Assembly: GCA_030683005.1 (NCBI GenBank)
Contig: JAUXMY010000014.1
Coordinates: 57,269 to 121,268, forward strand
DNA: 64,000 bases
From: Caulobacter sp.
Lineage (GTDB): Bacteria > Pseudomonadota > Alphaproteobacteria > Caulobacterales > Caulobacteraceae
Direction: 5' to 3'
How positions within the stretch are numbered: the first letter of the stretch is position 1; each line of letters opens with the position of its first letter. Shown in pieces: positions 48,005 through 57,202 of the stretch. The notes under the pieces are model-generated. The model saw only the letters and a program-made list of their open reading frames with translations, did no database searches and had not been told where the DNA came from. Both the position numbers and the translations under genes were made by a program.

Positions 48005-49839
48005 CTCGCCATCTCCCCGGTGTTGGCCATATCTGTCGCGCCCATGCCCCTGGCCAGCTCGCCGCCGATGAAGCGGGCGGTGATCGGCGAGCCGTCATAG
48101 TTCAGCACCTTGACCAGCCGGGCCGGATCGACCCCGCCTTCGTTGATCAGCAGGGTGCGCAGCTGGGCGTCACGGTTCTGTTCGACCACGAAGACCAGTT
48201 CATGACGGGCGATGAAGTCGAACACCTCGCCCGGGAAGGGGAAGGCCCGCACGCGCATGGCGTCCAGATGCAGTCCCTTTGCCTCCAGCGCCGCCAGAGC
48301 CTCGTCCATCGCGGGCGAGGTGGAGCCGTAATAGATCACCCCGTAGGAGGTCTGCTTCTTCGCCGCCCTGGTGATCGGGGCCGGCACCAGCGAACGCGCC
48401 GTGTCGAACTTGCGCAGCAACCGCTCCATGTTGTCGACATAGACGGCCCCCTCCTCGCTGTAGCGGGCGTAGGGGTCGCGCGAGGTGCCGCGGGTGAAAT
48501 AGGCGCCCTTCGACGGGTGGGTGGCCGGCAGAGTGCGGAACGGAATGCCGTCGCCGTCGACATCCTTGTAGCGCCCGAAGTCGGCGCCGGCGTCGAGCAT
48601 CTCGGCGGTCATCACCTTGCCGCGGTCGAGTTGCTTGCTGTCGTCCCAGGTGAAGGGCTCGGTCAGCCACTCGTTCATGCCCATGTCCAGGTCGAGCATG
48701 ACGAAGATCATCGTCTGCAGCCGGTCGGCGAGATCGAAGGCCTGGGCCCCCATCTCGAAGCACTCGCCCGGCCCTTCAGGCAACAGCAGCACATGCTTCG
48801 TGTCGCCATGGCTGGCGTAGGCGGCGCTGAGAATGTCCGACTGCTGGGTCCGCGTCGGCATGCCGGTCGAGGGCCCGCCGCGCTGCACGTCGAAGATCAC
48901 CGCCGGGATTTCCGCGAAGTAGGAGAGGCCGATGAACTCCTGCATCAGCGAGATGCCGGGCCCCGAGGTGCAGGTGAAGGCCCGCGCGCCGTTCCAGCCG
49001 GCGCCGACGACGATGCCGATCGAGGCGATCTCGTCCTCGGCCTGGACGATGGCGTAGCGCGCCTCGCCCGTTTCCGGATCGTGGCGCAACGTCTTGCAGT
49101 AGTCGATGAAGCCCTCGGCCAGCGAGGTAGACGGCGTGATCGGGTACCAGGCGCAGACCGTCGCCCCGCCGTAGACCGCGCCCAGAGAGGCGGCGGTGTT
49201 GCCGTCGACGAAGATGCGGTCGCCCACCGCGTCGGCGCGCTTCAGCTGCAGACCGAGGGTCCGCAGGTTCTCGCTGGCGTAGTTGAAGCCCAGGGACAGG
49301 GCCTCGATGTTGGCCGGGATCAGGGCCGGCTTGGAGGCGTACTCCTCGGCCAGCAGCGCCTCGACCACGTCGCGCTCGATGCCGAGCAGGAAGGTCAGGG
49401 CGCCCAGGTAGATGATGTTCTTGAGCACCTTGCGCTTGGACGGCTCGGCGTAGGCGGCGTTGCAGATCCGGGTCAGCGGCACGCCGACCACGGTGATGTC
49501 GGCGCGGAACTTCTCCGGCGGCATCGGCTTGGTGGAGTCGTAGAACAGGTAGCCGCCGGCCTCGATCTCGGCCAGGTCCCGGTCCCAGGTCTGCGGGTTC
49601 ATGGCGACCATCAGGTCGACCCCACCGCGACGGCCCATCCAGCCCTGGCCGCTGACGCGGATCTCGTACCAGGTCGGCAGGCCCTGGATGTTCGAGGGGA
49701 AGATGTTGCGCGCCGCGACCGGCACGCCCATCCGCAGGATCGACTTGACGAACAGGCCGTTGGCGCTGGCCGAGCCGGAGCCGTTGACGTTGGCGAACTT
49801 GACGACGAAGTCGTTGATGGCTGCGAGGGGGCGGCTCAT
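48001..49839 (-). CDS. 2-oxoacid:acceptor oxidoreductase, fused gamma-alpha subunit (KorA-like)
   Basis: NFVVKFANVNGSGSASANGLF...IRVSGQGWMGRRGGVDLMVAMNPQTW, CAWYPITPSTSLAEGF, FTCTSGPGISLMQEFIGLSYFAEIPAVIFDVQRGGPSTGMPTRTQQSD; true start MSRPLAAIND at 49839. Confidence 0.94.
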   Translation of the reverse strand: MSRPLAAINDFVVKFANVNGSGSASANGLFVKSILRMGVPVAARNIFPSNIQGLPTWYEIRVSGQGWMGRRGGVDLMVAMNPQTWDRDLAEIEAGGYLFYDSTKPMPPEKFRADITVVGVPLTRICNAAYAEPSKRKVLKNIIYLGALTFLLGIERDVVEALLAEEYASKPALIPANIEALSLGFNYASENLRTLGLQLKRADAVGDRIFVDGNTAASLGAVYGGATVCAWYPITPSTSLAEGFIDYCKTLRHDPETGEARYAIVQAEDEIASIGIVVGAGWNGARAFTCTSGPGISLMQEFIGLSYFAEIPAVIFDVQRGGPSTGMPTRTQQSDILSAAYASHGDTKHVLLLPEGPGECFEMGAQAFDLADRLQTMIFVMLDLDMGMNEWLTEPFTWDDSKQLDRGKVMTAEMLDAGADFGRYKDVDGDGIPFRTLPATHPSKGAYFTRGTSRDPYARYSEEGAVYVDNMERLLRKFDTARSLVPAPITRAAKKQTSYGVIYYGSTSPAMDEALAALEAKGLHLDAMRVRAFPFPGEVFDFIARHELVFVVEQNRDAQLRTLLINEGGVDPARLVKVLNYDGSPITARFIGGELARGMGATDMANTGEMAR

Positions 49840-51716
49840 TTCAGGCACCCTCCGCCGACCTGGGCCATCTCGATCAGGGTCTTCTGCATGTCCCATGCGC
49901 CGGTCGGACACCGCTCGGCGCAGAGGCCGCAGTGCAGACAGACGTCCTCGTCCTTGACCATCACCCGTCCCGTCGGGAGCTTCCCCGACACATAGAGATC
50001 CTGCGTCAGGTTCAGCGCCGGCGCCTTCAGCCGCGGCCGCAGGTCGCCTTCCTCGCCGTTGACCGTGAAGGTGATGCAGTCGGTCGGGCAGATGTCGACG
50101 CAGGCGTCGCACTCGATGCACAGCGGCGTGGCGAACACCGTCTGGATGTCGCAGTTGAGACAGCGCTGGGTTTCGGCCAGCGCCCGGGCCACATCGAAGC
50201 CGAGCTCGACCTCGGCCTTCACGTCGGCCAGCGCCACCGCCGTCTCCAGCATCGGGACCTTCTGGCGGTCGTCGAGGGAGACGTCGTTGTCATAGCTCCA
50301 CTCGTGGATGCCCATCTTCTGCGACGAGACAGCCATGCCCGGCGGCGGTCGCAGGCGAACATTCTGTCCCCTGCAGTAGTGATCGATCGAGACGGCGGCC
50401 TCATGCCCGTGGGCGACGGCCCAGATGATGTTCTTGGGACCGAAGGCGGCGTCGCCGCCAAAGAAGACGCGCGGGTTGGTCGACTGGAACGTCACCGGAT
50501 CGACGACGGGCATGCCCCATTCGTCGAAGTCGATGCCGATGTCGCGCTCGATCCACGGGAAGCTGTTCTCCTGGCCGATGGCCAGCAGGACGTCGTCGCA
50601 AGGGATGTGCTCGTCGGGCTCGCCGGTCGGCTTGGTCACGCGGCGGCCGCGCTCGTCGATGACGGGCGCGACCTTCTCGAACACCACGCCGGTCAGCCTG
50701 CCGCCCTCGTGGGTGAAGGCCTTGGGAACCATGAAGTTGCGGATCGGGATGCCCTCGTGCATCGCGTCCTCCTTCTCCCAGGGGGAGGCCTTCATCTCCT
50801 CGAAGCCGGAGCGGACCACGACCGTGACCTCTTCCCCGCCCATGCGGCGCGAGGTGCGGCAGCAATCCATGGCGGTGTTGCCGCCGCCCAGCACGATCAC
50901 GCGCCGGCCGATGCTCTCGATGTGGCCGAACGAGACGCTGGAGAGCCAGTCGATGCCGATATGGATGTTGGCGGCGGCTTCCTGGCGGCCCGGGACGTTC
51001 AGATCCCGGCCACGCGGCGCGCCGGTGCCAACGAAGATGGCGTCGTAGGGTTCGGCCAGCAGGGCCTTGAGGCTGTCGATCCGCTCGCCAAGGCGCATCG
51101 TCGGACCGAGCGCGGTGACAAAGCCCATCTCCTCGTCGATGACGCTCTCGGGCAGGCGGAACCGGGGAATCTGGCTGCGGATCATGCCGCCGCTCTTGGC
51201 CTCGGCGTCATAGACCACGACCTCGAAGCCGAAGGGCGCCAGGTCGCGGGCCACGGTCATCGAAGCCGGGCCGGCGCCGATGCAGGCGACGGTCTTGCCG
51301 ATCTTCACCGGAGACGGCGTGGGCATGCGCGCGGTGACATCACCCTTGCTGTCGGCGGCGACGCGCTTGAGGCGGCAGATGGCCACCGGCTCCTCGTCGA
51401 CGCGGCCACGGCGGCAGGCCGGCTCGCAGGGCCGGTCGCAGGTCCGCCCCAGGATTCCCGGGAAGACGTTGGACTTCCAGTTGACCATATAGGCGTCGGC
51501 GTGACGCCCCTGGGCGATCAGCCGTATGTACTCGGGAACAGGCGTGTGGGCCGGGCAGGCCCACTGACAATCGACGACCTTGTGAAAATGTTCGGGCGCC
51601 TCGGTATTGGTCGGCTGCAACGCGTACTGCTCCTTCCCCCGCTCCTGTGTCGTTCGGTGGAGGAGGCCGACGGGCGGCTGGTCCTGCGCCATGCACAGAA
51701 TGCTGTTTGCGGCCAA
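49836..51716 (-). CDS. GltD-like FAD/NAD(P) oxidoreductase with C-terminal 4Fe-4S ferredoxin domain
   Basis: N-terminal Fe-S cysteines (CQWACPAHTPVPEYI, CDRPCEPACRRG), FAD motif VACIGAGPASM, NADPH motif VIVLGGGNTAMDCCR, C-terminal CIECDACVDICPTDCI and CLHCGLCAERCPTGA. Confidence 0.93.
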   Translation of the reverse strand: MAANSILCMAQDQPPVGLLHRTTQERGKEQYALQPTNTEAPEHFHKVVDCQWACPAHTPVPEYIRLIAQGRHADAYMVNWKSNVFPGILGRTCDRPCEPACRRGRVDEEPVAICRLKRVAADSKGDVTARMPTPSPVKIGKTVACIGAGPASMTVARDLAPFGFEVVVYDAEAKSGGMIRSQIPRFRLPESVIDEEMGFVTALGPTMRLGERIDSLKALLAEPYDAIFVGTGAPRGRDLNVPGRQEAAANIHIGIDWLSSVSFGHIESIGRRVIVLGGGNTAMDCCRTSRRMGGEEVTVVVRSGFEEMKASPWEKEDAMHEGIPIRNFMVPKAFTHEGGRLTGVVFEKVAPVIDERGRRVTKPTGEPDEHIPCDDVLLAIGQENSFPWIERDIGIDFDEWGMPVVDPVTFQSTNPRVFFGGDAAFGPKNIIWAVAHGHEAAVSIDHYCRGQNVRLRPPPGMAVSSQKMGIHEWSYDNDVSLDDRQKVPMLETAVALADVKAEVELGFDVARALAETQRCLNCDIQTVFATPLCIECDACVDICPTDCITFTVNGEEGDLRPRLKAPALNLTQDLYVSGKLPTGRVMVKDEDVCLHCGLCAERCPTGAWDMQKTLIEMAQVGGGCLK

Positions 51717-51759
51717 CCTCGTCGCGCGGCTGCTGCGCGTCAGTTTTGTAACGATACCC

Positions 51760-52104
51760 CTATTCGGGCGCGGGGGAAGGGGTACGCGACGTCATGCCCG
51801 CCGCCGCCGCATCGTCCGCCATCTGGTCGTCCGAGCGGGGGTCGATTCCGGCGTCGACCAGGGGTGGAACGCGGACCGTGACGTCCCGCGCGGTGGGCGC
51901 GCGCGCGGCCGGCGTCTCGACGGGAACGTCCGGCGCCGCGACCCGCGCCGCGGCCTCGTCGGCGAGCGAGGGGCCCTCCTCCTCGGCGTCCAGCGGGGCC
52001 GAGCTCAGGAAGAACAGCACGGCGAGCGCGGCGGCGATCGCCGCCAGAAAACCGAGCACGATCTGCACCAGACACCCGCCCAGGCCCGTCGACTTCTTAG
52101 CCAT
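51760..52104 (-). CDS. Hypothetical single-pass membrane protein
   Basis: MAKKSTGLGGCLVQIVLGFLAAIAAALAVLFFLSSAPLDAEEEGPSL...; plausible start and position upstream of the kor block. Confidence 0.6.
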   Translation of the reverse strand: MAKKSTGLGGCLVQIVLGFLAAIAAALAVLFFLSSAPLDAEEEGPSLADEAAARVAAPDVPVETPAARAPTARDVTVRVPPLVDAGIDPRSDDQMADDAAAAGMTSRTPSPAPE

Positions 52105-52117
52105 TCCCCATCACCCC

Positions 52118-52798
52118 TCAGGTCCCCTGCCAGGTCCGCACGGAACCGATATCCACATGTATGAATCCGGAGTCGGGATAATAGCCCACGCCCCCGCCCT
52201 TCAGCGCCAGCGCCGCGTCGCGCAGGCCGGTGAGCGACACATCGTTCAGGCGCATGTCGATCGCCTTGCCTTCCATGTGAAGGCTCCTGGTCGCCACCTG
52301 CGAGGCTCCGTTGGTCGCCGCGCTCTGGTCCTGCAGCATGGTGTTGGTGGCGGCGGAACGGAAAGCCGAGACGATCCGGTACGGCTCCCTCGATCCGGTC
52401 AACGACTGCAGCGTGAACAGGATGTCCAGCAGGCGCACGTCGATCGGATGGACCTCGAGGCTGCGGAAGTCGGACAGGTGCTGGTTGACCGCCTGCAGGG
52501 CGTCCCAGACGTACTTTCCGCCGTCCCAGTAGACCACCTCGAGATCCTTCTCGGTGTGGAGGTGGCGGAACTTCAGATGACGCGGCCCCGGCGGCGGGGG
52601 CGTCAGCGGCGTCGGGGACATCGAGGCGAAGCCGTCGGCGGCCGGCGCGCCTTCAGGATCGGCGGACGCCGCCGGCGCTTCCCGCGCCGAGGCGGATGTC
52701 GTGGCGGTCAGCGCTGCAATCCCGCCGGCCGCAAGGGACAACAGCCGTCTACGGCCCAGGAGCGGGCCGCCTGAACAACAGGGGCAGTCTCCCGTCAC
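52118..52798 (-). CDS. DUF882 / YcbK-like M15-type peptidase with Tat-like signal
   Basis: RRRLLSLAAGGIAAL, LKFRHLHTEKDLEVVYW, RIVSAFRSAATN, SLHMEGKAIDMRLNDVSLTGLRDAALALKGGGVGYYPDSGFIHVDIGSVRTW. Confidence 0.92.
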   Translation of the reverse strand: MTGDCPCCSGGPLLGRRRLLSLAAGGIAALTATTSASAREAPAASADPEGAPAADGFASMSPTPLTPPPPGPRHLKFRHLHTEKDLEVVYWDGGKYVWDALQAVNQHLSDFRSLEVHPIDVRLLDILFTLQSLTGSREPYRIVSAFRSAATNTMLQDQSAATNGASQVATRSLHMEGKAIDMRLNDVSLTGLRDAALALKGGGVGYYPDSGFIHVDIGSVRTWQGT

Positions 52799-54285
52799 GC
52801 CCCGCCCTGCGCGGCGATGCGCTTGATCAGCAGCGCGTCCCAGCCGTACGGATCCTGGCGGAAGTTCACCTGCCCGTCCGGCGTCACGTAGGCGGTCCAG
52901 TAGAGCAGATAGACCGCCACCGGATCGGCCACCCTGGCCCGCGTGGTCACGCCGCCGGCGATGGTCTCGTCGATCTGCTGGGGCGTCCAGGTCGGATCAC
53001 CTTCCATGAGCGCCCGCGCCAGCGCCAGAGGTCGTTCGAGGCGGACGCAGCCGTGGCTGACCAGCCGTGTGTACCGGGCGAACCCGCCTTTGCTCGGCGT
53101 GTCATGCAGGTAGACCGCGAACGGGTTGTTGAAGTCGAACTTGATCAGGCCGAGCGCGCTGTTGGGGCCCGGACGCTGCTGCAGGCCGCCGCCCGGCAGG
53201 ATGCGGAACCCGGCGCCGGCCAGGTAGGCGCGGCCCTTGGGCAGCAGTTCCTTGGTGGCGATGCTGGTCGGCACGTTCCAGGGCGGATTCAGGACGATCG
53301 AGTGAATCTCGGAACTGAGCAGCGGCGTCTCTCCGCCGTTCGGCTTGCCCGTAACCGCCCGCATCGACAGGGCCGGCTGGTCGTCCTTGAACAGGGTCAG
53401 CACGCCGGCGGCGACGTTCACCTGGACCCGCTTCGCCGGAAGCGAGGAAGGCAGCCAGCGCCAGCGTTCCATGTTGGCGACAATCTGGTCGATGCGCCGC
53501 TCCACCGTCACGTTGAGCGCTGCTCGCGTCGCCGTCCCGACCACGCCGCCGGGCTCCAGACCCATCCGCCGCTGCGCCCGCTTCACGGCCTCCGCGAGCG
53601 TCTCGTCGAACAGCGGCTGGCCGGCGGTCTGACCGGGGGGTGGCGGCGTCATCGCCGTCACGGCCGGCGTCAGGGGATCTTCTACCGCAAGCCGGGCGCG
53701 CAGAGCCTCGACCGCCGGACCCACCGCGCCGATCTTGAGATCAGGTCCCGCAGCCAGCGGACGCCAGCCGCCCTTCGCCTGGATGTCGCGATAGGTGGTC
53801 AGGCCGACCTGAAGCGTCTCATAGCCGGGGTAGGGCGGCGGCAGAGCGTCCAGCCAGGCCTGCAGGCGGTTGTCGGCGACGGCGCGGGCAAGTCCGCCGC
53901 GGGCGTCGAACGGCTGCGGCCGAAGGGCCCAGTCGGAGCGGAAATTGGCGACGTCCAGCCGGCCGACCTTGACCGCCTTGGCGTAGCGCAGCGTCGCCTC
54001 GATCAGGGCCGCGGCGCCGTCGCCGCGCGGCGCGAACTCACCGGGCGCGAAGCCGTGCCGGTCGGAAGCAGCGAGCGTCGCCCGCAGAAGGTCGGCCTGC
54101 TCCGGCGTCAGCATGATGGCTCCGGCGACTGGGCGGCCGTAGGGCGCCGGTGTCGCCGCAGGCGCCTGCACCTGCGCCTGCGCCGGACCCTGGAGCGAAA
54201 CCGCGAACACAGCCGCGACCATTGCCCCTGTCACGCCTGAACGCAGCCCTTGCGACATCGTCGTGGAACGCCCCTTGAACCTCAT
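52795..54285 (-). CDS. L,D-transpeptidase family protein (YcbB/LdtD-like)
   Basis: RMGLEPGGVVGTATRAALNV (peptidoglycan-binding), VPTSIATKELLPKGRAYLAGAGFR, YLHDTPSKGGFARYTRLVSHGCVRLERPLALA (SHGC active site). Confidence 0.94.
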   Translation of the reverse strand: MRFKGRSTTMSQGLRSGVTGAMVAAVFAVSLQGPAQAQVQAPAATPAPYGRPVAGAIMLTPEQADLLRATLAASDRHGFAPGEFAPRGDGAAALIEATLRYAKAVKVGRLDVANFRSDWALRPQPFDARGGLARAVADNRLQAWLDALPPPYPGYETLQVGLTTYRDIQAKGGWRPLAAGPDLKIGAVGPAVEALRARLAVEDPLTPAVTAMTPPPPGQTAGQPLFDETLAEAVKRAQRRMGLEPGGVVGTATRAALNVTVERRIDQIVANMERWRWLPSSLPAKRVQVNVAAGVLTLFKDDQPALSMRAVTGKPNGGETPLLSSEIHSIVLNPPWNVPTSIATKELLPKGRAYLAGAGFRILPGGGLQQRPGPNSALGLIKFDFNNPFAVYLHDTPSKGGFARYTRLVSHGCVRLERPLALARALMEGDPTWTPQQIDETIAGGVTTRARVADPVAVYLLYWTAYVTPDGQVNFRQDPYGWDALLIKRIAAQGGA

Positions 54286-54542
54286 GACGTTAACGGTAGC
54301 AGAGCTTCCACGCCTGCGCGCACCGTTGTCGTCTGCGGCGCGAATTTCGGCCGCGACTGTGGCGCGCCCGCACGCCCCGGGGGGTCCTGCCATAGTCAAA
54401 CTGATCTCCTCGCGATCGCCGCCCTGGCCCGCTCCGATCCAACGGCCCCCCTCAGGCGCCGGTTCCGCTGCCCGGGAGCAAGGGCGAAAAGGTCGCGGCA
54501 TTCGACCACACGCCTCTTTCCCGGTCGGGGTTGAGGGTACAT

Positions 54543-54935
54543 ATGGGCTCCATGTCACAAGCGCACGTCGACGCCGAGCCCCGCCCGTTCATGACCGGGC
54601 TGTCGCGCGGCCTGAAGCACCGCTGCCCCCAGTGCGGCGAAGGAAGGCTCTACAGGGGCTATCTGAAGGTCGAGCCAGCCTGCGCCGCCTGCGGCCACGA
54701 CCTGTCGGCCTATCGCGCCGATGACGGCCCCGCCTATTTCACCATCCTGCTGATCGGCCATCTGCTCATCGCGCCGATCCTGCTGTTCCCGATCATCTGG
54801 GAGGCCTCGCCCTGGATCGTCGTGCCGGCGTCACTGACGCTGCTGACCACGGTGGTGCTGACCGTGCTGCCCCGGATCAAGGGCGCCTTCATCGGCGGCC
54901 TGTGGTCGATCCGGCCGGCGCCCGCCCACGGCTGA
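54543..54935 (+). CDS. DUF983 family protein
   Basis: GLKHRCPQCGEGRLYRGYLKVEPACAACGHDLSAYRADDGPAYFTILLIGHLLIAP. Confidence 0.9.
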   Translation: MGSMSQAHVDAEPRPFMTGLSRGLKHRCPQCGEGRLYRGYLKVEPACAACGHDLSAYRADDGPAYFTILLIGHLLIAPILLFPIIWEASPWIVVPASLTLLTTVVLTVLPRIKGAFIGGLWSIRPAPAHG

Positions 54936-55027
54936 GTCCGCCTCCGACCCGGTTCCGGGTCCCTGGCGATTGACAGCATAACGCGAGGCGACCGACTGTC
55001 GGGTTTCCAACAGCGAAGGAGCGGCCC

Positions 55028-55204
55028 GTGGCCCACAAGTTCGAGATCTACAAGGACAAGGCCGGCGAGTTCCGCGTTCGGTTCAAGTACAACAGCGAAG
55101 TCATGTTCTCGACCGAGGGCTACAGTTCCAAGGCCTCCGCCCAGAACGCCATCGACTCCCTGAAGAAGAACGCTCCGGACGCGCCGGTCGAGGACAACAG
55201 CTAG
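55028..55204 (+). CDS. DUF1508 (YegP-like) small protein, 58 aa
   Basis: GTG start; MAHKFEIYKDKAGEFRVRFKYNSEVMFSTEGYSSKASAQNAIDSLKKNAPDAPVEDNS; absent from the ORF track because of length. Confidence 0.9.
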   Translation: MAHKFEIYKDKAGEFRVRFKYNSEVMFSTEGYSSKASAQNAIDSLKKNAPDAPVEDNS

Positions 55205-55521
55205 GACCCGGCCCGGGTGAGCAGGTCGTCGGTGACCTCCATCTCGGCGATCAGTTCCCCCGGCTTCTCGGCCAGCGCCTCGATGAACATGGCCCGCGCC
55301 TCGGGATCGTCGTAGACCATCTTCGCCTCGATAGCCGCCCGCCAGGTCGCCTCGTCGGGCCACTCGGCATAGCCGATGAACCGCCCGTCGCTCGCCCGGT
55401 GCAGGCGTGACCCGAACGAGCCGTAGAGTCGGGTGATCGCCCGGGTCCCGCGCCGCCAGGCTTCTCGAAACCGCTCCTCGTGTCCCGGCTTCACCCGCCA
55501 GGCATAGACCGCCACATACAT
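55201..55521 (-). CDS. Antibiotic-biosynthesis-monooxygenase-like (dimeric alpha/beta barrel) protein
   Basis: MYVAVYAWRVKPGHEERFREAWRRGTRAITRLYGSFGSRLHRASDGRFIGYAEWPDEATWRAA. Confidence 0.8.
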   Translation of the reverse strand: MYVAVYAWRVKPGHEERFREAWRRGTRAITRLYGSFGSRLHRASDGRFIGYAEWPDEATWRAAIEAKMVYDDPEARAMFIEALAEKPGELIAEMEVTDDLLTRAGS

Positions 55522-55625
55522 CGCCAGACTCTCCCGAAGTCTTCTCGGAGCGCGGCCGGAACTTCCGGGCGCCTCTACGGATTGTGACAGCCGAAGCCGG
55601 GGTTCACAGTTCACGGAGACATCAC

Positions 55626-55781
55626 ATGCTGGGGACCATCCTCATCATCATTCTTATTCTGGCCGTCATCGGCTCGCTGCCGACCTGGGGACATTCCAGG
55701 TCCTGGGGCTACTTCCCGTCGGGCGGGCTCGGCCTGATCGTGGTTATCCTCATCGTGCTGGTGCTGATGGGCAGGCTCTGA
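55626..55781 (+). CDS. DUF3309 family small membrane protein
   Basis: MLGTILIIILILAVIGSLPTWGHSRSWGYFPSGGLGLIVVILIVLVLMGRL. Confidence 0.92.
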   Translation: MLGTILIIILILAVIGSLPTWGHSRSWGYFPSGGLGLIVVILIVLVLMGRL

Positions 55782-55855
55782 CGCTCACGCACGCTTGCAG
55801 CCCGCGCCGCTTCCCCTAACCTCGCGCGTTCGAAGCGCCAGGCGGGGGAAGCGGC

Positions 55856-57190
55856 ATGACAGTGACGGAAACGGGCGCGATCGACGAGACGCCGACGGGC
55901 CCGACTCCGCCGGGCCTCACGCCGCCTCAGCGCCTCAAGGCCATCCTCGGCGGCTCGGCCGGCAATCTGGTCGAGTGGTACGACTGGTCCGCCTACATCT
56001 TCTTCACAGTCTATTTCGCCAGCCACTTCTTCCCTGAAGGCGACCAGACCGCGCAGCTGTTCAAGGCCGCGGCGGTCTCGGCGGTGGGCTTCCTGGCCCG
56101 GCCGCTCGGCGCCTGGCTGATGGGGATGTACGCCGACCGGGCCGGCCGTCGCGCCGCCCTCACCCTGTCGGTGGCCATGATGTGCGTCGGCAGCCTGGTC
56201 ATCGCGCTGGCCCCCACCTACGCCCAGGTCGGCGCCCTGGCGCCGGCCATCCTGCTGGGCGCCCGCATCCTGCAAGGCCTGTCGGTCGGCGGCGAGTACG
56301 GCGCCAGCGCCACCTACCTGTCCGAGGTCGCGGGCCGCAAGAATCGCGGCTTCTGGGCCAGCTTCCAGTACGTGACCCTGATCGCCGGCTCGCTCTCGGC
56401 CCAAGGACTGGTCGTCATCCTGCAGTGGCTGATGCCCGAGTCCGAGCTGAAGGAATGGGGCTGGCGCATCCCCTTCTTCATCGGCGCGGCGCTGGCCGTC
56501 GTCGTATTCTGGATCCGCAGCGGCATCCATGAGAGCCCGGGCTTCGAGAACGCCAGGGCGGCCGGCGTGGCGCGCGGCAAGACCATGCTGCTGTTCGTCA
56601 AGCACCCCAGGCAGACGCTGATGGTCATGGGCCTGACCGCCGGCGGCTCGCTCGCCTACTATGTCTACACCAGCTACATGCAGAAGTTCCTGATCAACAC
56701 GACGGGCTTCTCCAAGGAGACCGCCAGCCAGGTGATGGTGGCGGCGCTGTTCTGCTTCATGCTGATGCAGCCGCTGTTCGGCTGGATCTCCGACAAGGTC
56801 GGGCGCAAGCCGCTGCTGCTGTTCGCCTACGGCGGCGGCATGCTGGCCACCTGGCCGCTGCTGACGGCGATCTCCGGCGCCGGCAGCCCGCTGATCGCCT
56901 TCGGCCTGATCATGATCGCCCTGACCTTCCAGTCCGGCTACAGTTCGATCTCGGGCCTGTTCAAGGCCGAGATGTTCCCGGCCCATATCCGCGCCCTGGG
57001 CGTCGCCCTGCCCTACGCCCTGGCCAACTCCATCTTCGGCGGCTCGGCCGAGGCGGTGGCGCTGAAATTCAAGTCGGACGGGGTGGAGAGCAACTTCTAC
57101 ATCTATGTCACCGCCATCCTGCTGGTCGGTTTCATCACCGTCATCCTGCTGCCGGACACGAAGAAGACCAGCCTGATCGAGGAAGACTAA
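55856..57190 (+). CDS. MFS transporter, metabolite:H+ symporter (MHS/KgtP-like)
   Basis: GGSAGNLVEWYDWSAYIFFTVYFASHFFPEGD, RPLGAWLMGMYADRAGRRAALTLSV, LQGLSVGGEYGASATYLSE. Confidence 0.93.
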   Translation: MTVTETGAIDETPTGPTPPGLTPPQRLKAILGGSAGNLVEWYDWSAYIFFTVYFASHFFPEGDQTAQLFKAAAVSAVGFLARPLGAWLMGMYADRAGRRAALTLSVAMMCVGSLVIALAPTYAQVGALAPAILLGARILQGLSVGGEYGASATYLSEVAGRKNRGFWASFQYVTLIAGSLSAQGLVVILQWLMPESELKEWGWRIPFFIGAALAVVVFWIRSGIHESPGFENARAAGVARGKTMLLFVKHPRQTLMVMGLTAGGSLAYYVYTSYMQKFLINTTGFSKETASQVMVAALFCFMLMQPLFGWISDKVGRKPLLLFAYGGGMLATWPLLTAISGAGSPLIAFGLIMIALTFQSGYSSISGLFKAEMFPAHIRALGVALPYALANSIFGGSAEAVALKFKSDGVESNFYIYVTAILLVGFITVILLPDTKKTSLIEED

Positions 57191-57202
57191 GGGCCACCCG
57201 CC

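Noticed and set aside
48202-51881. Long plus-strand ORFs (48202-49995, 49932-51881) opposite the kor cluster
   Set aside because: Antisense shadows; minus-strand proteins are complete and motif-rich
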